The notes beneath the pieces were generated by a model. That model saw only the letters and a list, made by a program, of their open reading frames with translations. It was not told the DNA's origin and made no database searches. DNA of 7,504 nucleotides from Comamonadaceae bacterium (GTDB taxonomy: Bacteria; Pseudomonadota; Gammaproteobacteria; Burkholderiales; Burkholderiaceae_C): the NCBI GenBank assembly GCA_947457975.1, contig CANGYC010000116.1:1-7504 (forward strand), written 5' to 3'. The translations under genes and the position numbers were made by a program. Shown one piece after another: positions 1-6,208 of the stretch. The first letter of the stretch is position 1. Every line of letters begins with the position of its first letter.

Positions 1-438
1 CAGCCGCGCCAGCACCTGGTGGACTTCATTCGCAATGAACTGGGCCTCAAGGGCTCTCACCTGGGCTGCGAGCACGGCGTGTGCGGCGCCTGCACCGTCG
101 AGGTCGACGGCCGCATCGTGCGCGGCTGCCTCACCCTGGCGGTGCAGACCCAGGGCTGCAAGGTGCGCACCATCGAAGGCCTGAGCGATGACGGCGATGT
201 GCGCGACCTGCAAGAAGCCTTCGTTCGCAACAATGCGCTGCAGTGCGGCTTTTGCACCCCGGGCATGGTCATGGCTGCCAAAGAGCTGCTGGAGACCAAG
301 CCCGATGCCACACGTGAGGAAGTGCGTGAGTGGATGAGCGGCAACTACTGCCGCTGCACCGGCTACCACGCCATCGTCGACGCCATCTGTGAAACCCTGG
401 CTGAACGCGCCCGCAAGGGCCAGAAGGTGGGCGCATGA
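1..438 (+). CDS. Xanthine dehydrogenase-family (2Fe-2S) small subunit, 5' partial
   Basis: This is the iron-sulfur electron-transfer subunit of a molybdenum hydroxylase, carrying electrons from the molybdenum site in the partner subunit to FAD or another acceptor. The frame is open from base 1 (QPRQHL before a GTG at 19), so that GTG is internal and the true start lies upstream; probably some 20 to 30 residues are missing. Counting from the GTG codon, the N-terminal plant-ferredoxin-like cluster is ligated by C17, C22, C25 (motif GCEHGVCGACTV) and C37. The C-terminal helical domain has C76 and C79 (LQCGFCTPG) and C111 and C113 (NYCRCTGY). All eight expected cysteines are present. The stop codon overlaps the ATG of the large subunit by four bases (ATGA), which indicates translational coupling and a shared operon. 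Family assignment is very secure; the substrate of the complex cannot be told from this subunit. Confidence 0.95.
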   Translation, partial: QPRQHLVDFIRNELGLKGSHLGCEHGVCGACTVEVDGRIVRGCLTLAVQTQGCKVRTIEGLSDDGDVRDLQEAFVRNNALQCGFCTPGMVMAAKELLETKPDATREEVREWMSGNYCRCTGYHAIVDAICETLAERARKGQKVGA

Positions 439-2915
439 ATACAAGCACCCTGATGCCCCTGGACGAGGCCGTGATCTCCAGCACCACCAAAGCCGGCTCC
501 GAGGTTGAGGAGCGTCCCACGATCCATCCGGCCGATGCAGGCGACAAGCCCCTGCATCACCTGACTGAAGATCAGCGCTACATCGGCCAGAGCGTCGAGC
601 GTCCGAGCGCGCGCAAGCTGGTGCAGGGCCAAGGCACCTACATCGACGACATCGAGCTGCCACGCATGGCGCATGTGGTGTACTGGCGCAGCCCGGTCGC
701 ACACTCCCGCATCAAGGGCATTGATGCATCGGCGGCAAGTGGCATGCCGGGCGTGATTCTGGTGGCTGATGGCCATGACATCGCCAAGGTCTGCAAGCCC
801 TGGGTGGCGGTTTTGGGGCACTTGGCAGGCATGAAGTCGGCGCCGCAATACCCGCTGGCGATGGACCGCGCTTGCTGGCAGGGCGAGCCGGTGGTGGCCA
901 TCGTGGCCGAGACGCGCGAACAAGCCGAGGACGCGCTGCAGGTGCTGCAGGTGGACATCGAGGAGCTCGATCCCGTGGTCGACATGGAGAGCGCGCTTGA
1001 TGCCTCCACGCCGCTCATTCACCCCGAGCTGGGCGACAACCTGTGCTTTACGCGCAGCCTGAACGTCGGCGAGGTGGACGATGCCTTTGCCAAGGCCGAC
1101 TCGGTGGTCGAAACCACCTTCGAATTTGGCCGCCACACCGGCGTCACGCTCGAGCCGCGCTGTCAGATTGCCGAATGGAATTCAGCCGATCAAAAGCTCA
1201 CCGTCTACCACTCGTTCCAGGCGCCGCACATGATGCAGGACCTGTACGCGCGGCAGTTCGATCTGCCCGAGTCCCATGTGCGTGTGCTCTGCAAGGACGT
1301 GGGTGGCTCCTTCGGTATCAAGGTGCATGCGTACCCGGATGACTTTGCTACCGTGGCGCTGTCCATCATGTGCAAGCGCCCCGTCAAGTTTGTGGCCGAC
1401 CGCCTCGAGAGCTTCACCAGCGACATCCATGCCCGGCACCACCGGGTGAAGGCGCGGATTGCCACCAGCAAGAGCGGTGAGATTCTGGCCTTCGAGATGG
1501 ACGACCTCACGGGCATCGGCCCCTATTCGATGTTCCCGCGCACCAGCGCCATTGAGGGCAACCAGGTGGTCAATCTGGTCGGCGGCCCCTACAAGCACAA
1601 GCACTACCGCGCGCAGCTCAATGTGGTGTTTCAGAACAAGACACCCACCTGCCAGTACCGCGGCGTGGGCCACCCCATTGCCTGTGCCGTGACGGAAGGC
1701 CTGGTGGACCAGGCCGCGCGTTCGATCGGCATGGACCCGCTGGAGTTCCGCAAGAAGAACGTTATTCCTGACGACGCGTACCCGACCGCCGGTGCCAGCG
1801 GCATCAAGTTGGAGGTGCTGTCGCACGAGGCTTGCCTGCGCAAGATCGAGCAGATGATGGACTACCCCAAGCTCAAGGCCGAGATCGAAGCGCTGCGTGC
1901 TAAGGGCATTTACCGCGGCATCGGTTTTGCCGCGCTGATTGAGCTGACCAACCCCAGCGCTGCCTTCTACGGCGTGGGCGGAGCGCGCATCGCCTCGCAA
2001 GATGGCTGCACGATTCGCCTGGATCCGAGCGGCGCCCTCAGCGTGAGCGTGAGCGTGGGAGAGCAAGGCCAGGGCAACGACGGCATTTACCGCCAGATTG
2101 CGGCCGATGCGGTTGGTGTCGATCTGGAGAAGATTCGGCTGGTGCTCAGCGATACCGATGTCACGCCCTATGGCGGTGGCACCTGGGCATCGCGCGGTGC
2201 AGGCGTGGGCGGCGAGGCGGTGCTGCTGGCTGGCCAGGCGCTGCGCGCCAACATCCTGAAGGTGGCTGCGGTCATCCTCAAGCGCGATGTGGCCGAGTTG
2301 GCCATCCGCCGTGGCAAGGTGGTGGATGCCAAGACCATGGAGCCGGTGCTCGACTTTGCGGAGTTGGGCCGCATCGCCTACTTCCGCTCGGACACCTTGC
2401 CCAACGACTTCACGCCCGAGCTGATGGTCACACGCCACTACGCCCAGCGCGACTACCCCTTCATCTTCACCAACGGCGTCCAGGCCTCGTATGTCGAGGT
2501 CGACCCGGACACCGGTTTCGTCAAGCTGCTCAAGCACTGGGCGGTGGAAGACTGCGGGCGGGTGATCAACCCCAAGTTGGTGGACGAGCAGATCCGCGGT
2601 GCGATTGTTCAGGGCATTGGCGGCGCGATGCTCGAAGAGTGTCTGTACGACGACCGCGGCCTCATGATCAACGCCAGCATGGCCGATTACCTGGTGCCGA
2701 TGAGCGGCGAAATGCCCGACATCGACGTGGCCCACGTGCAGACGCCTACCCGCAGCTCGCAGCTGGGCGCCAAGGGCGCAGGTGAGGCCGGCACAGCCGG
2801 CGCGCCCGCGGCTGTGATGAATGCGATCAATGACGCGCTGTCGCCGTTCCAGGCTCAGTGCTGGTCGCAGCCACTCACGCCGCAAAAGATCCTGCAGGCG
2901 CTGGGCAAGGTGTAA
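435..2915 (+). CDS. Xanthine dehydrogenase-family molybdopterin-binding large subunit
   Basis: This 826-residue protein is the catalytic subunit of a molybdenum hydroxylase (CoxL/XdhB-like) and should carry a molybdopterin cytosine dinucleotide type cofactor. The first domain (about 49-175, starting YIGQSVERPSARKLVQGQG) is the aldehyde oxidase/xanthine dehydrogenase a/b hammerhead. The cofactor-binding domains follow, with GGSFGIK (290-296), GEQGQGNDG (542-550), GGTWASRGAGVGGE (581-594) and KGAGEAGT (780-787). E784 is the expected catalytic base. The active-site loop reads CQYRGVGHP (406-414). This differs from the AYRCSFR loop of true CO dehydrogenase and from the usual YRGAGR of other members, so CO oxidation is unlikely. 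The start at 435 is supported by AGAAGG ending seven bases upstream and by the ATGA overlap with the small subunit. About 48 residues precede the conserved domain, which is longer than usual. No FAD subunit or maturation gene follows. The substrate is unknown; an aldehyde or N-heterocycle is an inference. Confidence 0.93.
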   Translation: MNTSTLMPLDEAVISSTTKAGSEVEERPTIHPADAGDKPLHHLTEDQRYIGQSVERPSARKLVQGQGTYIDDIELPRMAHVVYWRSPVAHSRIKGIDASAASGMPGVILVADGHDIAKVCKPWVAVLGHLAGMKSAPQYPLAMDRACWQGEPVVAIVAETREQAEDALQVLQVDIEELDPVVDMESALDASTPLIHPELGDNLCFTRSLNVGEVDDAFAKADSVVETTFEFGRHTGVTLEPRCQIAEWNSADQKLTVYHSFQAPHMMQDLYARQFDLPESHVRVLCKDVGGSFGIKVHAYPDDFATVALSIMCKRPVKFVADRLESFTSDIHARHHRVKARIATSKSGEILAFEMDDLTGIGPYSMFPRTSAIEGNQVVNLVGGPYKHKHYRAQLNVVFQNKTPTCQYRGVGHPIACAVTEGLVDQAARSIGMDPLEFRKKNVIPDDAYPTAGASGIKLEVLSHEACLRKIEQMMDYPKLKAEIEALRAKGIYRGIGFAALIELTNPSAAFYGVGGARIASQDGCTIRLDPSGALSVSVSVGEQGQGNDGIYRQIAADAVGVDLEKIRLVLSDTDVTPYGGGTWASRGAGVGGEAVLLAGQALRANILKVAAVILKRDVAELAIRRGKVVDAKTMEPVLDFAELGRIAYFRSDTLPNDFTPELMVTRHYAQRDYPFIFTNGVQASYVEVDPDTGFVKLLKHWAVEDCGRVINPKLVDEQIRGAIVQGIGGAMLEECLYDDRGLMINASMADYLVPMSGEMPDIDVAHVQTPTRSSQLGAKGAGEAGTAGAPAAVMNAINDALSPFQAQCWSQPLTPQKILQALGKV

Positions 2916-2930
2916 AGCGCTTTGATGGAT

Positions 2931-2954
2931 GGCAAGGCCTGCGCAGGCCTTGCC
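2931..2954. terminator. Perfect 24-base palindrome, likely bidirectional terminator
   Basis: The arms GGCAAGGCCT (2931-2940) and AGGCCTTGCC (2945-2954) are exact reverse complements around a GCGC loop. They can form a ten-pair GC-rich hairpin in transcripts from either strand. The palindrome sits in the 42-base gap between the converging stop codons of the molybdenum subunit (2915) and folA (2958), where a shared terminator is expected. Neither side has a real T-run (CCTTCAGC follows on the plus strand, ATCCATCAAA on the minus strand). It is therefore not a textbook Rho-independent terminator and may instead act as a 3'-end stabiliser. Confidence 0.65.
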
Positions 2955-2957
2955 CCT

Positions 2958-3443
2958 TCAGCGTTCGAGCGTCACAAAGCTGTAGCGCAGCCCTTGTGAA
3001 GAGACGCCGGACTGGCGTGCGGTTTCGCGCCAGCCTGCGTCCAGCACGGGGGCGTAGGCGTCACCCTCAAATTCACGGTCGATTTCGGTGAGCTCGATGC
3101 GCCGCGCCTGGGCTAGCGCCTGTGCGTAGATCTGCGCACCGCCCATCACCCAGATGTCCTCTGCCTCTGCACACAGGGCGATGGCTTGAGCCAAATCGCC
3201 CGCACGCTCGGCGCCTAGTGCGGCCCAGTCGGGTTGGCGCGTGAGCACCACATTGCGCCTACCGGGGAGCGGGCGAAAGCGGGGCGGCAAGGAATCCCAG
3301 GTTTTGCGGCCCATGATGACGGGGCAGCCCTGGGTCAGTTGCCTGAAGTGCGCCAAGTCCTCTGGCAGGTGCCAGGGCATGGCGTTGTCTTTGCCGATCA
3401 CGCCATTGGCAGCGCGTGCGTAAATCAGGTTGATGCGCGGCAT
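2958..3443 (-). CDS. folA: Dihydrofolate reductase
   Basis: This cytoplasmic enzyme reduces dihydrofolate to tetrahydrofolate with NADPH and is the target of trimethoprim-type drugs. The product is 161 residues, close to the 159 of E. coli FolA. Visible motifs are NGVIGKDNAMPW (13-24) in the Met20-loop region, the catalytic acid D29 in LPEDLAHF, and the NADPH-binding MGRKTW (44-49). PLPGRRNVVLTR (58-69), WVMGGAQIY (98-106) and LTEID (118-122) follow, with T119 in the position of the conserved substrate-site threonine. The frame is open for 68 codons upstream, but that stretch overlaps thyA and has no homologous look. The ATG at 3443 gives the normal MPRINLIYAR beginning. It starts 23 bases after the thyA stop without a clear Shine-Dalgarno, so the two are probably cotranscribed and perhaps coupled. 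FolA would recycle the dihydrofolate that ThyA makes. No sign of a resistant, plasmid-type DHFR is seen. Confidence 0.97.
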   Translation of the reverse strand: MPRINLIYARAANGVIGKDNAMPWHLPEDLAHFRQLTQGCPVIMGRKTWDSLPPRFRPLPGRRNVVLTRQPDWAALGAERAGDLAQAIALCAEAEDIWVMGGAQIYAQALAQARRIELTEIDREFEGDAYAPVLDAGWRETARQSGVSSQGLRYSFVTLER

Positions 3444-3466
3444 CGCAGGCGAGCGGCTAGTCAGGC

Positions 3467-4288
3467 TCAGACCGCCACGGGCGCCTTGATGGCCGGGTGG
3501 TGCTCGTAGCCCAGCACCTCGAAGTCTTCGAACTCGTAGTCGAAGATGCTGGGCGGGCGGCGCTTGATCGACAGGCGCGGGTAGGGCAGGGGCGTGCGGG
3601 AGAGCTGCAGGTCGACTTGTTCCTGGTGGTTGGCGTAGATGTGGCAATCGCCGCCGGTCCAGATGAAGTCACCCACCTCCAGGTCGCACTGCTGGGCCAC
3701 CATGTGCGTGAGCAGGGCGTAGCTGGCAATGTTGAAGGGCACGCCCAGGAAGATGTCGGCGCTGCGCTGGTAGAGCTGGCAGCTGAGCTGGCCGGGCCGC
3801 CCGTCCTGGCCGGGGGCCACGTAGAACTGAAAGAAGGCGTGGCAGGGCATGAGCGCCATCTTCGAGAGTTCAGCCACGTTCCAGGCGCTCACGATGATGC
3901 GGCGCGAATCGGGGTTGGTCTTCAAGGTCTTGATGACTTCGGCCACCTGGTCGATGTGCCCGCCATCCGGCGTGGGCCAACTGCGCCATTGCACGCCGTA
4001 CACCGGCCCCAGGTCGCCGTCTTCCCGGGCCCATTCGTCCCAGATGGTCACGCCGCGCTCCTTGAGCCAGTTGTTGTTGCTCGAGCCCTGCAGGAACCAC
4101 AGCAGCTCATGGATGATGGATTTGAGGTGCACCTTCTTGGTGGTCACCAGCGGGAAGCCCTGCCGCAGGTCAAAGCGCATCTGGTGGCCGAACACGCTCT
4201 TGGTGCCGGTGCCCGTGCGGTCTGCCTTGAACACCCCGTGGGTGTTCACGTGGCGCATGAAGTCTTCGTATTGGGAGGGCGTGGACAT
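3467..4288 (-). CDS. thyA: Thymidylate synthase
   Basis: This enzyme methylates dUMP to dTMP with 5,10-methylenetetrahydrofolate, giving dihydrofolate, and is the main de novo source of thymidylate. The 273-residue product matches the E. coli ThyA pattern along its whole length. It shows the DRTGTGT loop (23-29), FGHQMRF (33-39), HELLWFLQG (60-68), TIWDEWA (81-87), LGPVYG (93-98), [11 protein letters not shown] (127-137, phosphate-binding arginines R129 and R130), [10 protein letters not shown] with catalytic C149, and QRSADIFLG followed by FNIASYALL. It ends in IKAPVAV, the usual carboxy-terminal sequence type. An insertion of about six residues (PGQDGRPGQ) follows FQFYVA, in a loop that is shorter in E. 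coli. The ATG at 4288 gives the normal N-terminus, although no good Shine-Dalgarno is visible. folA follows 23 bases after the stop. A TACAAT box about 35 bases upstream may supply its own promoter. Confidence 0.98.
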   Translation of the reverse strand: MSTPSQYEDFMRHVNTHGVFKADRTGTGTKSVFGHQMRFDLRQGFPLVTTKKVHLKSIIHELLWFLQGSSNNNWLKERGVTIWDEWAREDGDLGPVYGVQWRSWPTPDGGHIDQVAEVIKTLKTNPDSRRIIVSAWNVAELSKMALMPCHAFFQFYVAPGQDGRPGQLSCQLYQRSADIFLGVPFNIASYALLTHMVAQQCDLEVGDFIWTGGDCHIYANHQEQVDLQLSRTPLPYPRLSIKRRPPSIFDYEFEDFEVLGYEHHPAIKAPVAV

Positions 4289-4322
4289 GGCGGCGTAGAG
4301 GGCGGGAAAGAAGGCTCAAACC

Positions 4323-4328
4323 ATTGTA
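4323..4328 (-). promoter_or_regulatory. Possible -10 box for thyA-folA
   Basis: On the minus strand this reads TACAAT, one mismatch from the TATAAT consensus, 34 bases upstream of the thyA ATG. It lies in the only long gap (82 bases) of the minus-strand gene cluster. The -35 side is poor: CTGCCC at 17-base spacing matches TTGACA in only three positions. A promoter here is plausible because of position and sequence, but the evidence is weak. Confidence 0.3.
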
Positions 4329-4333
4329 GGTGC

Positions 4334-4365
4334 CTGCCCCCGGCTGGGCAGCGCCCGTGGCGGGC
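4334..4365. other. Two adjacent GC-rich inverted repeats after the FAD dehydrogenase gene
   Basis: The first has arms CTGCCC (4334-4339) and GGGCAG (4346-4351) around a six-base loop. The second has GCCCG (4353-4357) and CGGGC (4361-4365) around TGG. On the minus strand both lie just after the FAD dehydrogenase stop codon (4371-4373) and before the putative thyA -10 box. They could attenuate read-through from the upstream genes into thyA. No T-run follows, and short GC stems arise easily in DNA of this composition, so the role is uncertain. Confidence 0.3.
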
Positions 4366-4370
4366 GGGGC

Positions 4371-5789
4371 TCAGCGCTGGAGCACTCGGCCTGGGTTGAG
4401 GATGTTCTGCGGGTCCAGGGCCTGCTTGATGGCATGCATCATGGTCAAAGCCACGGGCGACTTGTGGTGCACCAGTTCACCGGCCTTGAGGCTGCCCACC
4501 CCATGTTCGGCCGAGATGGAGCCGCCGAATCGGCGCACCGCGCCGTAGACGAGATCGTTGACCTGGCCTTCCTGGTTGCGCAGGAATTGCTGCGCATCGC
4601 TGTCTGCCGGTGCCTGTACGTTGTAGTGCAGGTTGCCATCGCCCAGATGCCCGAAGTTGACCAGCCGCACCCCTGGGATCTCGCGCGCTAGCAGCGCATC
4701 GGTCTCGCGCACAAACTGCGGAATGGCCGAGATGGGCACCGAGATGTCGTGTTTGATGTTCAGGCCTTCCTCGGCCTGTGCCAGCGGAATGCTCTCGCGT
4801 ACATGCCAGAGCTGCTGGGCCTGGGCGATGTTCTCGGCCACCACGGCGTCGGTCACTAGCCCGCTGTCGAGCGCTTTTTCCAGCAGCTGCTCGAACATGG
4901 CACGCGCATGCTCGGCGGACTCGTGGTCGGAGTTTTCCAACAGCACGCAATAGGGCGTGGCTTCGTGGAAGGGCACTCGCTGCTGAGGAAAGTGCTTGGC
5001 CACCAGACTCAGGGCGAACTGGCCCATCACCTCAAAGCCCGTGAGCGAGGCGCTGAGCTCACGCTGCGCCAGGCCCAGCAGGGCCACGGCCTCGTCCATG
5101 CCGGGCACGGCCGCCCAGGCTGTGAGCCGCGCGGCGGGCAGGGGATGCAGCTTGAGCGTGGCCGCGGTGATGACGCCCAGCGTGCCTTCGCTGCCAATAA
5201 AGAGATCGCGCAGGTCGTAGCCGGTGTTGTCCTTGCGCAGGCCCGACAAGCCCTCCCAGACCTCGCCCTGCGCCGTCACCACCTCCAGGCCCAGGCAGAG
5301 CTCGCGCGCATTACCGTAGCGCAGCACCTGGGTGCCGCCAGCATTGGTGGCCAGGTTGCCACCAATGGTGCAACTGCCCTCAGCTGCCAGGCTCAAGGGG
5401 AAAAGCAGGCCTTGCTGGCGGGCGGTCTCCTGCAGTGTCTGCAGGATGCAGCCGGCCTCGGCCGTGAGCGTGAGGTTGGCCGCATCCAGGGCGCGCACCC
5501 GGTTCATGCGCTGCAGGCTCAGCACCACCTGGGTGCCGCTGTCGTCGGGCACCGAGCCGACCACCAGCCCCGTGTTGCCGCCCTGGGGCACGAGCGAGGT
5601 GCCTGCCTGGGCGCAGGCCTTCACCACCTGCGCCACTTCCTCGGTGGTGCCGGGACGCACCACGGCCAGGGCCTTGCCGCGTGCGCGTTTGCGCCAGTCG
5701 GCTTCCCAGGCGCTGAGGTCGCCCTCGGTCAGCACATTCGCCGAGCCGCAGATCGAGACCAGTTGCTCCAGCAAGGCAGTGTGGTGCAT
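4371..5789 (-). CDS. FAD-linked D-2-hydroxyacid dehydrogenase (GlcD/D2HGDH type)
   Basis: The 472-residue protein belongs to the vanillyl-alcohol-oxidase fold group with an FAD-binding type 4 domain and an FAD-linked oxidase C-terminal domain. It would oxidise a D-2-hydroxyacid such as D-2-hydroxyglutarate, D-lactate or glycolate and pass electrons to an acceptor not identified here. The FAD domain (about 40-220) shows VVRPGTTEEV (43-52), PQGGNTGLVVG (68-78), TIGGNLATNAGG (141-152) and LFIGSEGTLGVIT (196-208). The C-terminal domain has FGHLGDGNLHYN (379-390) and SAEHGVG (426-432). H381, H388 and E428 match the metal ligands known in human D2HGDH. The ending DPQNILNPGRVL is diagnostic. R331 and K346 fit substrate-binding positions, but P335 stands where human D2HGDH has threonine. 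The frame is open 32 codons further upstream, but the ATG at 5789 gives the normal length and begins 11 bases after the DUF2069 stop. The exact substrate is not determined; a GlcD subunit is less likely because no GlcE or GlcF neighbours are present. Confidence 0.9.
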   Translation of the reverse strand: MHHTALLEQLVSICGSANVLTEGDLSAWEADWRKRARGKALAVVRPGTTEEVAQVVKACAQAGTSLVPQGGNTGLVVGSVPDDSGTQVVLSLQRMNRVRALDAANLTLTAEAGCILQTLQETARQQGLLFPLSLAAEGSCTIGGNLATNAGGTQVLRYGNARELCLGLEVVTAQGEVWEGLSGLRKDNTGYDLRDLFIGSEGTLGVITAATLKLHPLPAARLTAWAAVPGMDEAVALLGLAQRELSASLTGFEVMGQFALSLVAKHFPQQRVPFHEATPYCVLLENSDHESAEHARAMFEQLLEKALDSGLVTDAVVAENIAQAQQLWHVRESIPLAQAEEGLNIKHDISVPISAIPQFVRETDALLAREIPGVRLVNFGHLGDGNLHYNVQAPADSDAQQFLRNQEGQVNDLVYGAVRRFGGSISAEHGVGSLKAGELVHHKSPVALTMMHAIKQALDPQNILNPGRVLQR

Positions 5790-5800
5790 GGTGCGGTCTT

Positions 5801-6181
5801 TCAGGCAGGTGTGTCGGGTGATTGGGCTGCTTGCTTGAGCCGAATCCGCACATGCATCGCGCAGGCGGTGAAGAGCACCAGGCACAGAAACACTTCAATC
5901 AAGGCCAGCACATTGCCTGGTGGCTTGTCGCTCCAGGCCCGTACGGCGCCTTCCATGAAGTACAGCCACACCATCAGGCTGACCCAGCGGTAGGTGTAGA
6001 GCTTGTTCTTCAGGAAACCACCCAGTGGTATGCACAGCGGCAGCACCTTCAGGGCCAGTAGCGACCCGCCGGGGCGGATGGGGGCGAGCCACATCTCCCA
6101 GGCAAGCCCGAGGATGATCAGGCCTGCCAGGCTGGTCAGCGCCAGCAGGCGCGTGAGATCGATGTGGCTGCGGTGGTTCAT
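5801..6181 (-). CDS. DUF2069 family small integral membrane protein
   Basis: This 126-residue, strongly hydrophobic protein has four likely transmembrane segments, roughly at residues 10-32, 40-57, 65-84 and 90-108, with a short polar C-terminal tail. Conserved-looking parts are LPLCIPLGG, the NKLYTYRWVSLMVWLYFMEG stretch and the AWSDKP loop, which I associate with the uncharacterised inner-membrane family DUF2069. No enzymatic motif is visible and its function is unknown. The frame stays open far upstream across the opposite strand of yihY, but that extension is glutamine/histidine-rich shadow sequence. The ATG at 6181 gives the expected membrane-protein beginning (MNHRSHIDLTRLLAL). It is divergent from yihY with 21 bases between start codons, and the FAD dehydrogenase gene follows after 11 bases, probably in the same transcript. 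No clear Shine-Dalgarno precedes the ATG. Confidence 0.85.
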   Translation of the reverse strand: MNHRSHIDLTRLLALTSLAGLIILGLAWEMWLAPIRPGGSLLALKVLPLCIPLGGFLKNKLYTYRWVSLMVWLYFMEGAVRAWSDKPPGNVLALIEVFLCLVLFTACAMHVRIRLKQAAQSPDTPA

Positions 6182-6208
6182 GGGGATGGCATGATACCGG
6201 CCATGAAC
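6176..6208. repeat. Inverted repeat spanning both divergent start codons
   Basis: GTTCATGG (6176-6183) and CCATGAAC (6201-6208) are perfect eight-base inverted copies separated by 17 bases. Each arm contains the ATG of one divergent gene (DUF2069 on the minus strand, yihY on the plus strand), because both genes begin CC-ATG-AAC (Met-Asn). The symmetry could be an operator for a dimeric regulator, or in an mRNA begun further upstream a stem covering a start codon. It could equally be chance from two Met-Asn starts. The repeat itself is certain; its function is not. Confidence 0.5.

Noticed and set aside
2041..2058. Short tandem repeat GCGTGA
   Set aside because: It is only three imperfect six-base units encoding Ser-Val-Ser-Val in a beta strand of the molybdenum subunit, consistent with coding sequence.
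1182..2885. 567-codon open frame on the minus strand opposite the molybdenum subunit
   Set aside because: Its translation is rich in His, Arg, Ala and Gln with no recognisable motif, and it mirrors a clearly real gene; long antisense frames are common in GC-rich DNA.
435..2915. Carbon monoxide dehydrogenase large subunit (coxL)
   Set aside because: Overall similarity is to the family, but the diagnostic AYRCSFR loop with the copper-binding cysteine is replaced by CQYRGVGHP.
3444..3647. 68-codon N-terminal extension of FolA
   Set aside because: It overlaps the end of thyA in another frame and is Pro/Ala/Arg-rich; the ATG at 3443 gives the standard DHFR length.
3497..4399. 300-codon plus-strand frame opposite thyA
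   Set aside because: It is a shadow of thyA, which has full-length family similarity; the frame shows only Val/Gly/His/Ala-rich sequence without a domain.
4908..5993. 361-codon plus-strand frame opposite the FAD dehydrogenase and DUF2069 genes
   Set aside because: It crosses two genuine minus-strand genes and has the low-complexity composition of an antisense shadow.
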